Notes under the pieces: generated by a model | The model's database searches: none | What the model was told of the DNA's origin: nothing | Seen by the model: the letters and a program-made list of their open reading frames with translations, nothing else | Shown: positions 1-16,679 of the stretch, piece by piece | Layout of the letters: each line of letters opens with the position of its first letter | How positions within the stretch are numbered: the first letter of the stretch is position 1 | Source: Ailanthus altissimus | Lineage: Eukaryota > Streptophyta > Magnoliopsida > Sapindales > Simaroubaceae | DNA length: 64,000 bases | Assembly: GCA_946807835.1 (NCBI GenBank) | Contig: OX327709.1 | Location: forward strand, 24,801,501-24,865,500 | Direction of reading: 5' to 3' | Program-made: the position numbers and the translations under genes

Positions 1-1624
1 AAGTTAACTGACTTCTACTCGAAAATTTTTTGTGACAAAGTCTATCACCTAACCCACTTACTACAAGATAATCTCCCATTCTCAAACTAGTAATCAAATA
101 AAAATCTTGACGAGAAAATCTAATACGTCTTTTATCTATATAGAACCATAATTTTTTATATAAATTTTTGGTATGCACACGTCTTAATAAAATTTCATGG
201 GCTAAAATACTTGAGAATAGAATATTTGATACATCCAATAAACTACCAAAATATGTGGTTTTAAATATTTCTATCTGCCTCGAAGTCAATTTATTTTTTA
301 TATTTCGTATAACCCATAACTTCGAATACGTATGTACGGTTGCTCGGTAGAAAAAAATTTCGACAATTACATATTCTTTCGTGATATTCTCCTTCCTGAA
401 AAAGTTAAAAAATTATTAATATTAACAAAAAAATAATCAACATAACATATAATCAAAATTTAATTTATTTATAACTAACAATCTAGACTATTTACATAAT
501 TATTAACCAAATTAAATTATTAAATTAAATAATTATAAATAAACATAAACAACATAAATTAGTTAAAAAAATTTTAAAAATAAGAAATTTTTGGGGTAAG
601 ATGTGGTGGCACGTATGCCGGATACAATCTACATACAATATATACACATTTTTAATTTTCTACCGTTTAAATTTATATATTTTTATATATTTTTAACTAA
701 TATAAATTACAATACTTAAAAATAAAAAAAAATTTATAAATACATATCAATTTTATTCCACAAACATGAGAGAGAGAAAATCGTCGTAAAAGGTGGAGCG
801 CCGCGCCGTGAAAGAGAGTAACCGTGAGAAAATTTTAAAAAAGTGAAAAGGTAAAAATAAAATAAAAAAGTATCGGTAGAGAGAAAAAAATAAAAAAAAA
901 GAAGAAATTTTTTTATATTTAATATAAAAGATAAAATAAAAAAATAATTAATTAATAATACATAAATTATTTTAATTTGATCAAAATAATTTATACATTT
1001 AAAAATATGAACAAATTTACCAATTTCCCGACAAGCTTAGAATGGAGGAATATAGTATAATCTTTTATAGATTTCGATTTGATTTGGCACTGTCACTAAT
1101 CGTACAGATTAAGGAATGATTTCTTCAGCCTTGCCTGTTACTCGTCTGCGGCTTGTCATGCTTATCCGCTCGTAATGGGATTCGACCAAGTGGCAAAATT
1201 TTAACACGGGAATCTGAATCGTCGAAGCAAGATAACGAGTTGTTATTTCCCACCAAGATGGGTCACTCTCACTCGAGCTGCATATATGATACGATATGAT
1301 ATTTTATATAACAAATGAAAAGTTGGAAATGTATTTTCTCTTGGACAATAATAACCGGTTCCAACCTGTTCACATTTTAGGCTCTATAATTGGCTACACA
1401 AAATTTTACACTATAAGCTCTAATAATTGTGGTATTTGAGTTTCAAAAAATATCTAGATTGACCCACTTCCACTCGAGCTCCTTTAAAAGCACGTCTCTT
1501 TCCCCTCGGGCCTCAGGCTCAGCTCTCGACCATACATATTTTATTCACCAAATCGTCACCTCTACTTTCTTTTGCATTATCTCTCCGTGTGCTGTGTGCA
1601 TGCTCTCTGCCTTGTCTGTGCACG
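1..1624. other. AT-rich intergenic DNA upstream of the first gene
   Basis: No coding region, RNA gene or recognisable element could be supported here. The sequence is mostly A/T with homopolymer runs. There is a purine-rich patch near 765-900 that includes a short GC island (GCGCCGCGCCG near 799). The last ~120 bases before the start at 1625 must hold the promoter and 5' UTR of the next gene; ACATATTTTATT near 1533 could serve as a TATA element. Confidence 0.6.
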
Positions 1625-2079
1625 ATGAAACTATTATCACTGGTTTTGTTGATCATCCATTTCACCGTTGTTCAAAGACAAGGTGCTGCGTTGATTAATC
1701 TGTAATTCACTTGTACCACAATATATCGTTGATATGGTATTAAAATTAAGTTGAATTTTAGTTATTATAAATATGTCAGTGACATTTTGATAGATATGTC
1801 TACGCAGTTGAGGAGGTTGCGGCATCGTTGGGGGAACTAGAACTACACCCAGTTGGAGCAACTGAGTACAGGGTGGTTGAAGATAACAACACAAGCGTAA
1901 GAAGAAGGCAGCTGGCACCTTATGAGCTGTGCTTACTGTGCAAGTGCTGTGCGGCCAACAACACCACCTGCATCACCGTGCCTTGTTGTTTTGGGATCGA
2001 CTGCCAGCTCCCTAACAAGCCTTTTGGCGTTTGTGCATTCGTACCCAAAATATGCAACTGTACTTCCTGTGCTGCCTGA
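1625..2079 (+). CDS. small secreted cysteine-rich protein, two exons
   Basis: Exon 1 is 1625-1682 and exon 2 is 1808-2079, joined across a 125-bp GT...CAG intron (1683-1807) in phase 1, giving about 109 residues. Exon 1 encodes a hydrophobic signal peptide (MKLLSLVLLIIHFTVV). The second exon has an acidic, low-cysteine stretch, a basic RRR site and then a C-terminal domain with twelve cysteines in about 50 residues (pattern C-x2-C-x-CC-x6-C-x4-CC-x4-C-x9-C-x6-C-x-C-x2-C), ending CNCTSCAA. This arrangement is typical of plant apoplastic cysteine-rich peptides. The conserved LPNKPFGVC stretch recalls the uncharacterised plant family I know as DUF7866; that name is from memory and tentative. It is not a GASA protein: the cysteine spacing differs. 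The function is unknown. The RRR site could be a processing point, but that is inference. The start is the first ATG that puts a signal peptide in frame with the second exon. Confidence 0.75.
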
Positions 2080-2789
2080 AATCTCTTCCACCACTGTTAC
2101 TGTACAAGTCTAATTGATTTAATTAATTTGCATTTCTGATAAGCTTAATTTTACCTATTATAAATAATATTCTACGTACACATATGATCAAAGAAAGCTG
2201 GTTGTGAGTTGTGCCAATACATATTGCTTGCCAAGTACGTATGTATATCATCAATAATAATTTACTAAGTATATGGTTAAGTTAATGAAAAGCATCGGTT
2301 TCTATTCCTACCCTTTGGTTGTATTTTTATGGTGGCTTTTAAAAATATTATTTCCTAAGAAACATTATAGAGTAGAAAGGCTTACCAGTTGCCCACTTTT
2401 GAGTTCACCTAGCAGTACGATACAGGTGAAGCAACTGAATTTTTTCATCGAAGTCAGTTGCCTGGCTTATGCTTTGCTCTTAAGGGTATAAGGAAATTCG
2501 GAAAAGAGAACAAACGCAGAAAAGAGTTACATACATAGTTTAAACATGTCAATTTCTTCCTCTTTGTGATCCACACAATTTTTTTTCTAAAACAATTTGT
2601 TTCTTTTTTTGGTTACGCAATCAAAAGGATGTAAATATATTGCTAAAACCAGCTATACAAGAGTCAACACAACACAGCTCTACAAAAAGAGTAGCCTTGA
2701 AATAGAAAGGCAAAGAACTAAAAGAACAGTGCCCAAAAAACATGGAGAGTAAAACCTTTACCATCTACTTACAATATTATATACACTGT
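2080..2789. other. intergenic DNA
   Basis: Contains the 3' UTR of the cysteine-rich protein gene and then unannotated AT-rich sequence. No reading frame here has recognisable protein content. Confidence 0.5.
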
Positions 2790-4510
2790 AATTACTTACA
2801 TCAATGAGACATCGACTAAAGACTGCGTGTTTGATGCCCTGATAAACAATATTGACAGTGAGACTTTTTTGTTGAGACACCACCTTATTGCAAACCTGCC
2901 AAATATAATAGATTGTAGCATAAAGTGCAATCCTTCAAACTTTAACCATGGGAGATTTTCCTTTAGTTTTCTTATAAAAGAAAGAAATTTTCCTTCTCCA
3001 AGTAAGTGATCTTCTAAAGATCTGACAGGCTTGTAGACATTCATACTCATAAGGACATAATTAGGCTCCTAAAGCACCTTTCTTGTGTGAGTCATTTTCA
3101 TGCCATAAGAACTTCATGCACTTTGCTTTTACTTCTTTAATCACCACCTTTGGCAGAATAAAGATAGAGCACTAGTAGACATTCATATTTATAAAGTTAT
3201 AATTAATTAGTTGTAACCAATCAGCATAAGAGAAGAATTTCACTGTCCAATTGGATATTCTTGTTGTAATCCTTCTAACCAAGTCCTAATAGTGTGTTTT
3301 TTTAAGTCTTCCTAAGAGCAAAGGAACTCTAAGATATTTAACAGGCAACGTACTAGTTTGGAATTGGTTTTGCTGCAAGATAGCCTCATTCACACTCCTA
3401 GAAACATGCCCAAAAAAGATGGAGCTCTTACTCTCATTAAGCCGGAGACCAGAGATCATATAAAACTCCTCTAGGACCTTTTTCAACTAGCCAATTAAGC
3501 TCTGATCACCATGAGAGAGGAGAAATAAATCATCAGTAAACATTAAGTGGTTCAATTTCAATCCCTCTAGCCTTTGTGATAAGTGAATTATTCCTTTAGA
3601 ATATATTTCAGGGCTCTACTAAGTGTCACGGGCCTTTTCGAGACCGTGCGGCCTTAGACGCGTTGCGTGCTAAGCAGTCGAGAAAACTACACAAAGAGAA
3701 GAAAAACAAGCACGTCAAGTGTCTACACGAATGCTCTCTATATTGCTGAAGAGAAAATAAAGCTATGAGATGATTTATATAAGTGAGGGTCTTCCCTTTA
3801 TATACTAGCAGCACTATACAATTGATGGTTGAGATCTGAACGATCTAATGGTGTACATACAAGATGGAATAATATTTCTTAGAATATTCTTAGATGTCAT
3901 CACACCTTTTATGGAATTCTAATTAAGGTGAACTATCCTAATAAGTCGCGGGCTAAATCCGGTTCTCTATCCAAACAGCGGGCCTTCTAAAAGTTCCGGT
4001 CCACGTAGCGCTCCATGGTCTAAGAGGCCTCCAGCAGCCCCAGTCGCGCACCAAGTGCTCGAGAAAATGCTTGAGAGCACTTGGGACGTAACATAAGGCA
4101 CTCTATTGCTAACACAGATAATAAGGGAGACATGGGGTCTCCTTGTCATAGTCCTTTCCTCCTAGGAAAAAAAACTCTCAAGACTACCATTCATCACCAC
4201 AGAAACACATACTTGACCTCACACAGCACATAATCAATCTAACGAAGGAAAAAAAGGAAAGTTAAGCTCTGTCTTAGTACTCTCCTCTCAAGAAAAAAAA
4301 ATCCTCAAGACTATCATTCATCACTATAGAAAACAAGTTTGACCTCAAATAGTACATAATCAATCTAATAAAGAAAAAAAAAAGGAAAATTAAACCCCAT
4401 CAAGACCTCTTCTAAATAATCCCATGACACAGAATTATAAGCATTCTTTAAGTTAATTTAAATAGCACAACTAGGTACTCCCATTCTTATCATATCCCCT
4501 AACTAGTTCA
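2790..4510 (-). pseudogene. LINE (non-LTR retrotransposon) reverse transcriptase remnant
   Basis: On the minus strand, broken frames match the plant L1-type reverse transcriptase in the expected order. Near 4440-4400 is a NAYNSVSWDYLEEVL block. Near 4150-4110 is the QGDPMSPLL block. Near 3570-3550 is LMFTDDLFLLSHGD, with the catalytic FxDD. Near 3460-3420 is the GLRLNESKSSIFF block, followed by the PVKYLRVPLLLGRL block. From about 3270 to 2790 comes the thumb and zinc-finger-proximal region. Several stops and frameshifts show that it is dead. A block around 4165-4200 is repeated imperfectly at 4290-4330. The element is interrupted by a solo LTR at 3624-4093. The endonuclease domain and poly(A) tail were not found, so this is a truncated copy. 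Confidence 0.8.
3624..4093 (-). mobile_element. solo LTR (470 bp) of a Ty3/gypsy family, inserted in the LINE
   Basis: The sequence runs TGTCACGGG...GGACGTAACA and is flanked by TAAG at 3620-3623 and 4094-4097, a short target-site duplication. It aligns along its length with the PBS-linked LTR at 52663-53150, sharing among others the GCTAAGCAGTCGAGAAAA and TCTAATGGTGTACATACAAG blocks. The PBS position at the other copy puts both in minus orientation. No internal region is attached, so this is a recombination product. The CTTTATATA near 3795 is a candidate TATA on the plus strand only. Confidence 0.8.
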
Positions 4511-7500
4511 TGGGTTTGGAGCACGTTATCAACTATTTTACTTTATTTTTATTATCAGGGAGTATTTAAATTTGTACGTTAACCAAGAAAGTGTGGTTAG
4601 CATTAAGCTATATATGCAAATGACTACAAAATAGTGGTTAAGCTTCTCTTACTACAGCAGGCAATACATTCAAGATGTCAGGTGTTTAGTAATTAGTGTG
4701 TGTTGGTGTTTATATATGCATAAATGATATATATGTTAATCTAAATAATGATGTCCATATCTCTGCAATAGCAATTTCCTGATTCAGTCTAGGGCTTAAA
4801 GGGAAAAAGCAGAACAAGTTCCCATAACCAAAGAAAATGCATCTTGTTCTTAACAGAGAAAATTATCTTCTCAAGAGGACAAAAACCAGGAAAGGGACTC
4901 TATACGTTCTTGATAAATCCCCAGAAGAGAAATGGAATCAAATATTGTTTGGTTCTCCTTCAGCCTTGCCTCACTGACATTCAATTGTCAATTACACCAT
5001 CTAATATTTTTTTCAATTCAATTGTCGTGGTCCTTTCAATCATCTTATCCTTATATTATAGTTTGGTGTGCATGTGATTGCTTTGTCACCACTCAATCAG
5101 CTACAGAAAAAACTCTAGTCGTCTGATTTTAGCTTCTTTATGTAATATATTCTTCACCATTTATGCATAAGCTTGAAAAGACAAAACTGGAAGTCGGATG
5201 AACATTCTGCTTAATGTAATTATTTATCCTGCAGAAACTAGTTTTGTTATCAAACATTTGTCTTTTCCTTCTCAAAAGAAAGGGCACGTACGTGCATTTG
5301 ATAACTGCAAGAGCATGCACTAGCATCAGACATCATCTATTTCTACCATGGCTTATAAGCTATAGCTTTATGGCTTTGCTTTTATACTTATCCCAATTCA
5401 TGGCCATGACATGAGATCATATTGCACCAAGCACTGTGTAAATAACAAATTGATAACCTCTTATTTGAAAAGGGTGAAGTTAAACTACTGCACGCTGCTT
5501 ATTTGGATATCGCTCAGCCACTTTAATTAATTAGCCCATCCCATCCCATATCCATTTCCTTTCCTCAACCCTAAATTGAGTCTTTGCTCACCAAGAAAAT
5601 ATAAAATAAAAATCATGATGGCGAAAAGGAGAAAGGGAAAATGAAAGGGAAAGTCACGAGGATGGAATTAGGCTGCTGACAGTTTAATTATAATTTAATT
5701 TTGTATAAGAAAAGGGTCAAAATTCTTATAATGTCTCCATCTATATAATATTCCGGTCGAGGCTAATTAATAAAATACTTCCATCTACCCCGGCATGTCA
5801 GTAAACTACAGGAGATTTCACATTCCTTAATACCATTGCGGTCCACACTCTGCATATAATTAATCAGCTTATTAAATTAATTTATTTTCCTTTTCCTTTT
5901 GCATTTCTTTAATTAATACAGTATCAGAAACACATCGTTCACACTCAACCTAACAGTGATGTTAGGCCACTTACATATATATGTACTCTCTTCTTCAAAA
6001 TATGATTATAGTTATCTCATGATGATGGTCTCTTTATCTTATGATATTATGATCTAATTCAAAATACCCAATAATTTTCTAAAGGCCCTAACCCTAATAA
6101 ACCATGTCACATTCTTCAATATACATACAAAAGTTTTTAGGTTAAATATGCAAGGTCCGTGGATGCTTACCAGTAATACCACCTCTGTTTATAAATTTAT
6201 CTCCTTTACCCTCCGGACTCCTGAGAAAATGAATAAAAAGCGTCTTATCGCTCGGATGTGAGTTTCCTTTTTAAAATAAGAGGCGGGTCTTTTTGTTTCA
6301 CATGTTAGTTAGTTTGTCCGATGCTAGTATGCACCAACAATGACCTAAGGCTGAAGAGGGTGAGTGATTTTTGCTTTTTTATTTAATTTCATGAAGAAAA
6401 TGATCCCACGTATATTCAACTGGTTAGTTATAAGTTAGTGCTTGGTGACTCAAAACCAATGGGCACTAAACCAAGTTGCACGATTAATTAACCACAAAAT
6501 CAATATTTTACAAGCACTATTACTCGTTTCATATTCTTAATGTGGAAATAATCTACGGTTTGATACTTTGGATTGACTATCTGCCATTCCAATCTTTATC
6601 TTCATTGTTTTTATTCACAAAATTCCTGCAGCAGGATGGAACTTTACTGCTGTTATGCTTTAATTATATGGAGAATCAATTGAAATTAAATTTTTGGATC
6701 ACGACGGGGAGCTACACAACAACAAATTAATTACGCATTAGATCTGTTTCCAACTAAAACCCCCACATGATATAGCGGCCAGGTCTTCAATCTCCATGGC
6801 CGCTGGTTTTGAATTCTTTTTCCTCTGGAACAAGGTAGACAGATGATCAATTTTCAGTATCACGACAAATTATTGGTCACACGCACCAAGTTCCAACAAA
6901 CATATATATCTACCATCCGCCTCCTTGTTACCATGAAATAGTCTCACAATGAGTGATGAATGATTTGCATGGTATAATTCAGGTTGACGGTTAATTTGTG
7001 TAGAAAATTAAGAAAGATAAAAGCCATTGACAAATTGGAAAATGGAAACATTTGGGGCCCTTCCATTTCTATAAGTCGTCATTCTTGTGACTTTTGGTGT
7101 GCGTGTGCTTTCTTAAAAACGATGTATTTATGATGTTTGGCAATGGGGGAAAGAGGAAAATGATGATTCCCCTTAATTCCTAGACCGCCAACTTTTTTTA
7201 ATTACATTCGTGGTGCCCAACACAACATGTATAAATAAAAATCATGTATATAACAAGCAAAGGCAGCAAGAACCACTTTGTAAAGAGAAGGGGCTTCCCA
7301 TTATAAATTAATTAAATATAATTATATCAAACTTGTGATTCCTACACAATTAACTTAAAAGGCGTAAGAGAGAGTTAATTATATGTATCCTCTTATCTAT
7401 ATATTATGATAATAGGGTCATGTACCTCAAGATATCCTTAGTTTAAATTAAAAGATCGGCGTCCAAAATACATAATAATTAAATAGTAATGCATAAAGAT

Positions 7501-7684
7501 TATTCTAGATTTTTTTTTTAATCGGAAAACCAGGTCACCGATAGCTGCATAAAGCTGGGGGCCTGGGAGAAGTAGTTGTGTAAGCCACTAAGCGAGACAA
7601 ACATCCGAGACAAAGGTCTCTCTTTCCACGCACGTCTTCCCCATTCCCATAATAACAAGTAAACCCTTCCCTCTTCTTGATCAA
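4511..7684. other. long intergenic region upstream of the LOR gene
   Basis: About 3.2 kb without supportable genes. Short open frames here have no recognisable protein content. The proximal few hundred bases (about 7300-7684) should contain the LOR promoter. Confidence 0.5.
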
Positions 7685-7695
7685 CTATAAAAATA
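7685..7695 (+). promoter_or_regulatory. TATA box of the LOR8-like gene
   Basis: CTATAAAAATA lies 66 bases before the ATG at 7761, a normal spacing for a plant core promoter with a short 5' UTR. Confidence 0.55.
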
Positions 7696-7760
7696 CACAG
7701 CAGCAGGCTTTTTTGAAATCGAATATATATTTGGAGTTGTAGGAAGAAGAGTTGATAACC

Positions 7761-8421
7761 ATGTACTCCAAGATTTATCCAACTGAGAACAACAAATGTT
7801 GTCGTCATGAAGATAATATGTCGGTAGAAGAAAAAGTGAATGATGATGATGATTATGATCATTTACGTCGACCATCGACGCTAACTGTGTGGAAGAGATC
7901 CAGCATGAGTTTCCAAGGCACTGATGGATTCACCGTTTTTGATGAGCAAGGCAGATTGGTTTTCCGAGTTGATAACTATTCGAGGAATAATCGTTGTGTT
8001 GCAGCGGCTGGTCTTGTCCTCATGGATGGAGCTGGGAATGCTTTGCTATCTTTGAAACCCCAGGTATTTTTCTATCTTGTTTTGTCAACTCTTCAATTTC
8101 TTCATGCAATATTAACCGACAATTTGATTGTTAACAATGGTACTATCAAAAAAAAAAAAAACACGAGTGAATAATTTGATCCAACATCAGGGATTATATA
8201 GAAACACAGGAGACTTCAGTGATCTCAATATACATATATAAAAAAATCAGGAAGAGACCTTACATGCATGCGTATTGCTTTTCCAATTTTTTTCTTTTTT
8301 CGTAATAAAATTTGAATTTTAACCGTCTATGTTGATACTAAGAAATTAATGAAACTTCAACAAATCCGTACAACTCTAATGGCGAAAGATTATACTGCTC
8401 TTTCATTAATTATCTTCGAAG

Positions 8422-8453
<32 letters not shown>

Positions 8454-8994
8454 TGTTGCCATCTAAGTTATATTGGGCGTACGAGAACGAGTAATTACAC
8501 GTCTATGAATACGTGTTTATAGAAACTTAATGATATATTATATATATGGACAGATATTGAGCATGCAATACCAGTGGAACGCATACAGAGGAGAAGAAGA
8601 TCGAGGATGTGCAAAGAGTCCGAGGTCCAAAGTATTTTCAATGAGGAGCTCATCGGTGTTTTTCCACAGCAGCAAGGACAAAGCTGAGGTTTTCATGGGA
8701 GGAGCTGGAGCTGGAGCTGGAGCTGGAGCTGGGACTGGGAAACAAGCTGATCAGACACCAGATTTCACGATTGAGGGTTCTTTCAGGAGAAGAAATTGCA
8801 AGATCAGGACTGCAAACGGACAACTGGTAGCAAAGATAGCTCGGAAGAGAGTGAACAACTCTACGATTATGCTAAGCGACGATGTGTTTAGCCTGGTTGT
8901 ACAACCCGGTTATAGCACTGAGCTTGTCATGGCTTTTGTTGTTATATTGGATCGCATCTCCATCAAGCCTTACACCCCAGTTTTGTGTTCTTAA
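7761..8994 (+). CDS. LURP-one-related protein (LOR8-like), two exons
   Basis: Exon 1 is 7761-8063 and exon 2 is 8554-8994, with a 490-bp GT-AG intron in phase 0 between them, giving 247 residues. The fold is the LURP-one / tubby-like C-terminal (LOR) domain. Diagnostic segments are LTVWKRSSMSFQGTDGFTVF, the GRLVFRVDNY strand pair, VLMDGAGNALLSLKPQ at the splice, a tryptophan-containing ILSMQYQWNAYRG segment, then FTIEGSFRRRNCKI and a C-terminal VMAFVVILDRI helix. In Arabidopsis LOR8 (At2g38640) the same order occurs, and the intron position fits the usual LOR gene model. Family members are soluble plant proteins, and LURP1 contributes to basal defence against an oomycete; the role of LOR8 is unknown. 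Unusual here is an acidic DDDDYD run near the N terminus and a (Gly-Ala)5 tract at 8701-8730 inside the domain. The ATG at 7761 is preferred to the upstream in-frame TTG. Confidence 0.88.
8422..8453. repeat. (CA)n(TA)n microsatellite in the LOR intron
   Basis: A compound dinucleotide repeat, ACACACACAC followed by about ten TA units, in the intron between LOR exons. It is probably length-variable. Confidence 0.85.
8701..8730 (+). repeat. (GGAGCT)5 coding microsatellite
   Basis: Five perfect hexamers GGAGCT encode five Gly-Ala dipeptides in LOR exon 2. The reading frame is kept, so length changes would be tolerated as loop expansion. Confidence 0.9.
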
Positions 8995-9965
8995 TTTATA
9001 TACAATAATCATGCACGGGTATATTTACTTGGACAGGAGTCATCGGAAGATTTTATTGCACATTTCAACACTTTCTTCTTTTTGTGTTTAAATAAATAAT
9101 GTAAATATTAGATCATATCGAGAATGCACTATCTACTTCTGCCCTCGGCAATGAGAGATTCCCATTATGTTTTGACAATGCCCAATATATTCCTAATTCA
9201 CAAGCATACTATTGTGTTTTTTTTTTTGAATTTACTAGATGTTTAATTGTTTAGTGAATTTAACGTCATAACATCTTTTTTTTTAAAAAAAAAAAACATT
9301 AAATTCTTGGAATTAAATATCAAGATCCCAGAAAACAAGGGATTCATTTCAGTGGTTAACTTCGCATTCAATCTTCGTTTTTGTGTAATGATAACTCACC
9401 CTTTCACGTTCGTACACACTTGCTAATCGTTATGTTAGTAATAAAGTACAAAGAATTAGAAAATAGTTCCCAGTTATAGTAGCAAAAACAAAGAGATCCT
9501 TCAAAATGAGCTAATCTCATTTTAACTTGATTTTAAAAAATCAAAATAATAAATAAATAGCCCTCCCCTTGCCGACGAAGAGAATGAGATTTTTTATACT
9601 TGACGAATAGGAATGAGCTCACATTACCAGATAATACTGAATCTGTCATGTATGAAAACTTTATCACGCTCTTAAGCATATGTTTGCTAACATATGACGG
9701 ACTCAACCTCTATCCTAAATTTTCAATTAGTGCCTCGCATCTAATTCCAAGAATTTCGCCTACAAAATACAAGTATTATAATTGCATGGTAAGACTCAGC
9801 TATTACATATATGACCTCGAAATGATGCACCGAGCAATTAACAGCCCTATTGAGTTATCCATAGTGCCAATATAACAAAAAGAATCCATTCTACTCGGAA
9901 CTGATAACTACAGTGTGTGCATCCAGGGATCTGGCCACGTCATGCATCATATTATGCAGCATCAA
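8995..9965. other. intergenic region between convergent LOR and PECT1 genes
   Basis: Contains the 3' UTRs and poly(A) signals of two tail-to-tail genes; AAATAAATAATG at about 9089 is a plausible poly(A) signal for LOR. No other gene can be supported. A/T homopolymers occur at 9218-9229 and 9275-9298. Confidence 0.5.
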
Positions 9966-14161
<4,196 letters not shown>

Positions 14162-14697
14162 TTTCTTTTATATTTTGTATGTTTTTCTCAGATCAACCGC
14201 TAAGCTTAACCACCTATATTCTATGCGATTTCCAATCCATTTCCAGCTTTGCTTTTGCTCTCCACTAATGTCGGTCGCCCTTATTTCTTTTTCTCTCTCC
14301 CTAGTATTTCTCCCTTTTCCTCCCTTTTAAATTCAGATGCCCGACTATTTTAGGGTTTTCACAAAAATCAGGATTTGAATTGACGCACTCCGCTAATCCA
14401 CGTAGGTCACCTGGACCTGCGCCACCTTGGATGCCAGGTGTCTGATCTTTTACTAAAGTACCCTGCTATGTTTCTTTTTCATTTTTCCTTTTATCAATTT
14501 CTAGGAAAATCTTCGATTATAATTTTTTTATTTTCTTACCTACCTCTTTGCAAATCTATGCCTTTTGCATATTCATTATTTACAAAAATATATCATCTAT
14601 ACACAAAGCAAAGTTGAGTTCTATTGAGAATTTAAGCCTTTGCTAAAAAAAAATTAGTGTTAACAGTAATATTTTATTAAACTCCCCTCGGATGAAT
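14162..14697. other. PECT1 upstream region and intergenic DNA
   Basis: The first ~200 bases hold the 5' UTR and promoter of PECT1 (minus strand). They include a pyrimidine-rich CTCTCTCC-type patch around 14256-14330 that reads as GA-rich on the gene's strand, common in plant TATA-less promoters. No clear TATA box was found. Confidence 0.45.
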
Positions 14698-15880
14698 GGA
14701 ATTTGGATCTTGTGACTACATGGTTTAATAAAGAAGATACAGAGTTGATTCTCGGGCTACCTACGTCAAATTCCGCTCATGCAGGTCATCTAATTTGGCC
14801 TTATGATTCTCGGGGTTATTATTCAGTCCAAAGCGACTATTGGGTTGGTTTACGAGTTCAAAATTTTTCAAAAACTTATCAGACTGATGGTTGCGTGTTT
14901 GCTGGATTACTTTATAGAGCTCTTGTATCCCTGGAAAAGTTAATATTTTTGGCATTATGATTCTCGGGGTCATTATTCAGTTCGAAGCAACTATTGGGTT
15001 GGTTTACGAGCTCAGAATTTTTCTAAGACTTCTCAAACTGATGGTTGCGTGCTTGGTGGATTGGTTTATGGACCTCTTGGATTCCTATCAAGGTTAATAT
15101 TTTTTTGTGGAAGGCTTGGCATGGTTGGCTACCAACCAAGGAGGCGTTGCGTCTCTACCATGTTCCTGTTTCTGGAATCTTTCCTTACTGTAACATAGCC
15201 ACTGAAACTGTTATTCACGCATTGTGGTTGTGTAAGAAGTGGAAAAAACTTAAGCAACTGGATTATCATTTCGCGTCTTTGTCTGGCTCTGATCTGATTT
15301 CAGAGATTTTATTATGACATGTTTTGAGAATTTGGATTCTTAGGATTTTGCTCTTCCAGCTATTGTCCTCTGGAGGATTTGGTTTAGCAGGAATAATCTT
15401 TTTCATTCTCGATCTGTGTTGGAAATGGATGAGGTGTTTTCATGGGCCAAAGCTTATCTTGAGAGCTGCATAATGTACCTAAGCCGATTGCTCCTATGGC
15501 GAAGATTGTTGGTCAGCACCTATCTCGTCGGTTCCCTCCTCCTAAAGGTTCTTTCAAAGTAAATATAGATGCTGCAATGGATAGTAGCAGCTATTGGTCG
15601 GGTTTTGGTGGGTTGTTCGAAATTCAAATGGACATGTGACGGCTGCAGGAACCGTTGTTCATTACGGTTTTTTATTGGTAGATATGGCAGAAGCTATGGC
15701 GTGTTGCACAGTTGGTTTGAAAGCTAGATATTTTGGTTTGCTTCCCGCCATTTGGAATTAGATTCTGCTCAAGTGATTGGTCTTCTTATTGATGGTTTAA
15801 ATCCGATCAATGAATTTGGTCTTATTTTTTCAGATATTAGGGATTTGATATATCCCATTATGTATTTTCATAATGTTAAA
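14698..15880 (+). pseudogene. LINE C-terminal remnant: zinc-binding RT region and RNase H-like domain (5' part)
   Basis: Plus-strand frames resemble the end of plant LINE ORF2. The piece starts with DLVTTWFNKEDTELILGLP, a GYYSV(Q/K)S-YWVGL block, then the zf-RVT block VNIFLWKAWHGWLPTKEALR with a downstream CNIATETVIHALWLC that supplies the Cys/His pattern. It continues into an RNase H-like domain starting PPPKGSFKVNIDAAMDSS (about 15536-15590). Frameshifts and stops are frequent. The RNase H frame breaks off at FHNVK (15870-15880), where a copia element is inserted, and resumes at 21394. A 154-bp internal tandem duplication lies at 14801-15108. Confidence 0.75.
14801..15108 (+). repeat. 154-bp tandem duplication inside the LINE remnant
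   Basis: 14801-14954 and 14955-15108 align with no large gap; both begin TTATGATTCTCGGGGT and end around GTTAATATTTTT. The duplication repeats the YWVGLR...QNFSKT coding block, so it arose in or after the LINE. Confidence 0.8.
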
Positions 15881-16546
15881 AGAGGAAGCACACAAATAAG
15901 TAATGTAATTCGAGTAATATAATGCAAAATAAGTAATTAAGAAACTAAAGAGAGAAAGGTAGAAGAAGAACACATAAAATTTACGTGGTTCGACAACTTA
16001 CCTACGTCCATGGCGAATCAAGATCACACACTCTTATTATTAAATCTTAAGGCACTCACAAAATATGTATTTTACAAGAAATATTCACAAGTAAAAACTA
16101 TATCTTGCAACCAAAGGGTTTTCTCTTATTAAGAATCATAAAATATGTTTGATCACAAAGATTTTTACAAAGACCACCAAGATGTGTTTACAAGCCAATA
16201 GAGAGCCTTTATATAGGCTTTAAGACGACCTAAGTTTACCTTAAACGTGTGGGAGTCATATTAGGGAGTCATGAAATAAGTAGGAGACGAAACAAGTTGA
16301 TTCAAAATGAAAAACTATTCCCCGCGCTGGGCGCTGCGGTACTAGGCTTTCCCGCCTGGGCGTCGCGGCGCTGAGCACCTAGCATTGCAGCGCCCAGGTG
16401 CTATTTTGGGTGCTGCAGCGCCCACACCTGGACACTGCCAGATGCGTCTTTCGCCTCCTTTCGCATCCGTCTTTGATCTTTGCGTGCCCAACGCACTTGG
16501 CTTACTCTTCAAATCATATCCTGATGATTTTTAATCAACATTCTCA
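15881..16546 (-). repeat. left (3') LTR of copia element A
   Basis: Aligns with 20578-21387 from the AAGCACACAAA block to CAACATTCTCA. It contains a GC-rich patch at about 16323-16435 with GGCGCTGCGG and GGTGCTGCAGCGCCC words in an otherwise AT-rich LTR. It is about 145 bp shorter than its partner because the partner carries an extra snap-back segment. PPT-like GAGGGAATTTATGAGA on the minus strand (about 16541-16556) abuts the LTR. Confidence 0.75.
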
Positions 16547-16679
16547 TAAATTCCCTCGTTGATTCAAAATCATTTACAAAGTAACTAGATCTCTCATCTC
16601 CGCATCTTTAATCACCCTCACAAAGTAGTGACTCCGATTAAGTCCTTGCATATGATGAACTTAACTGAGGGCAGTGGCT

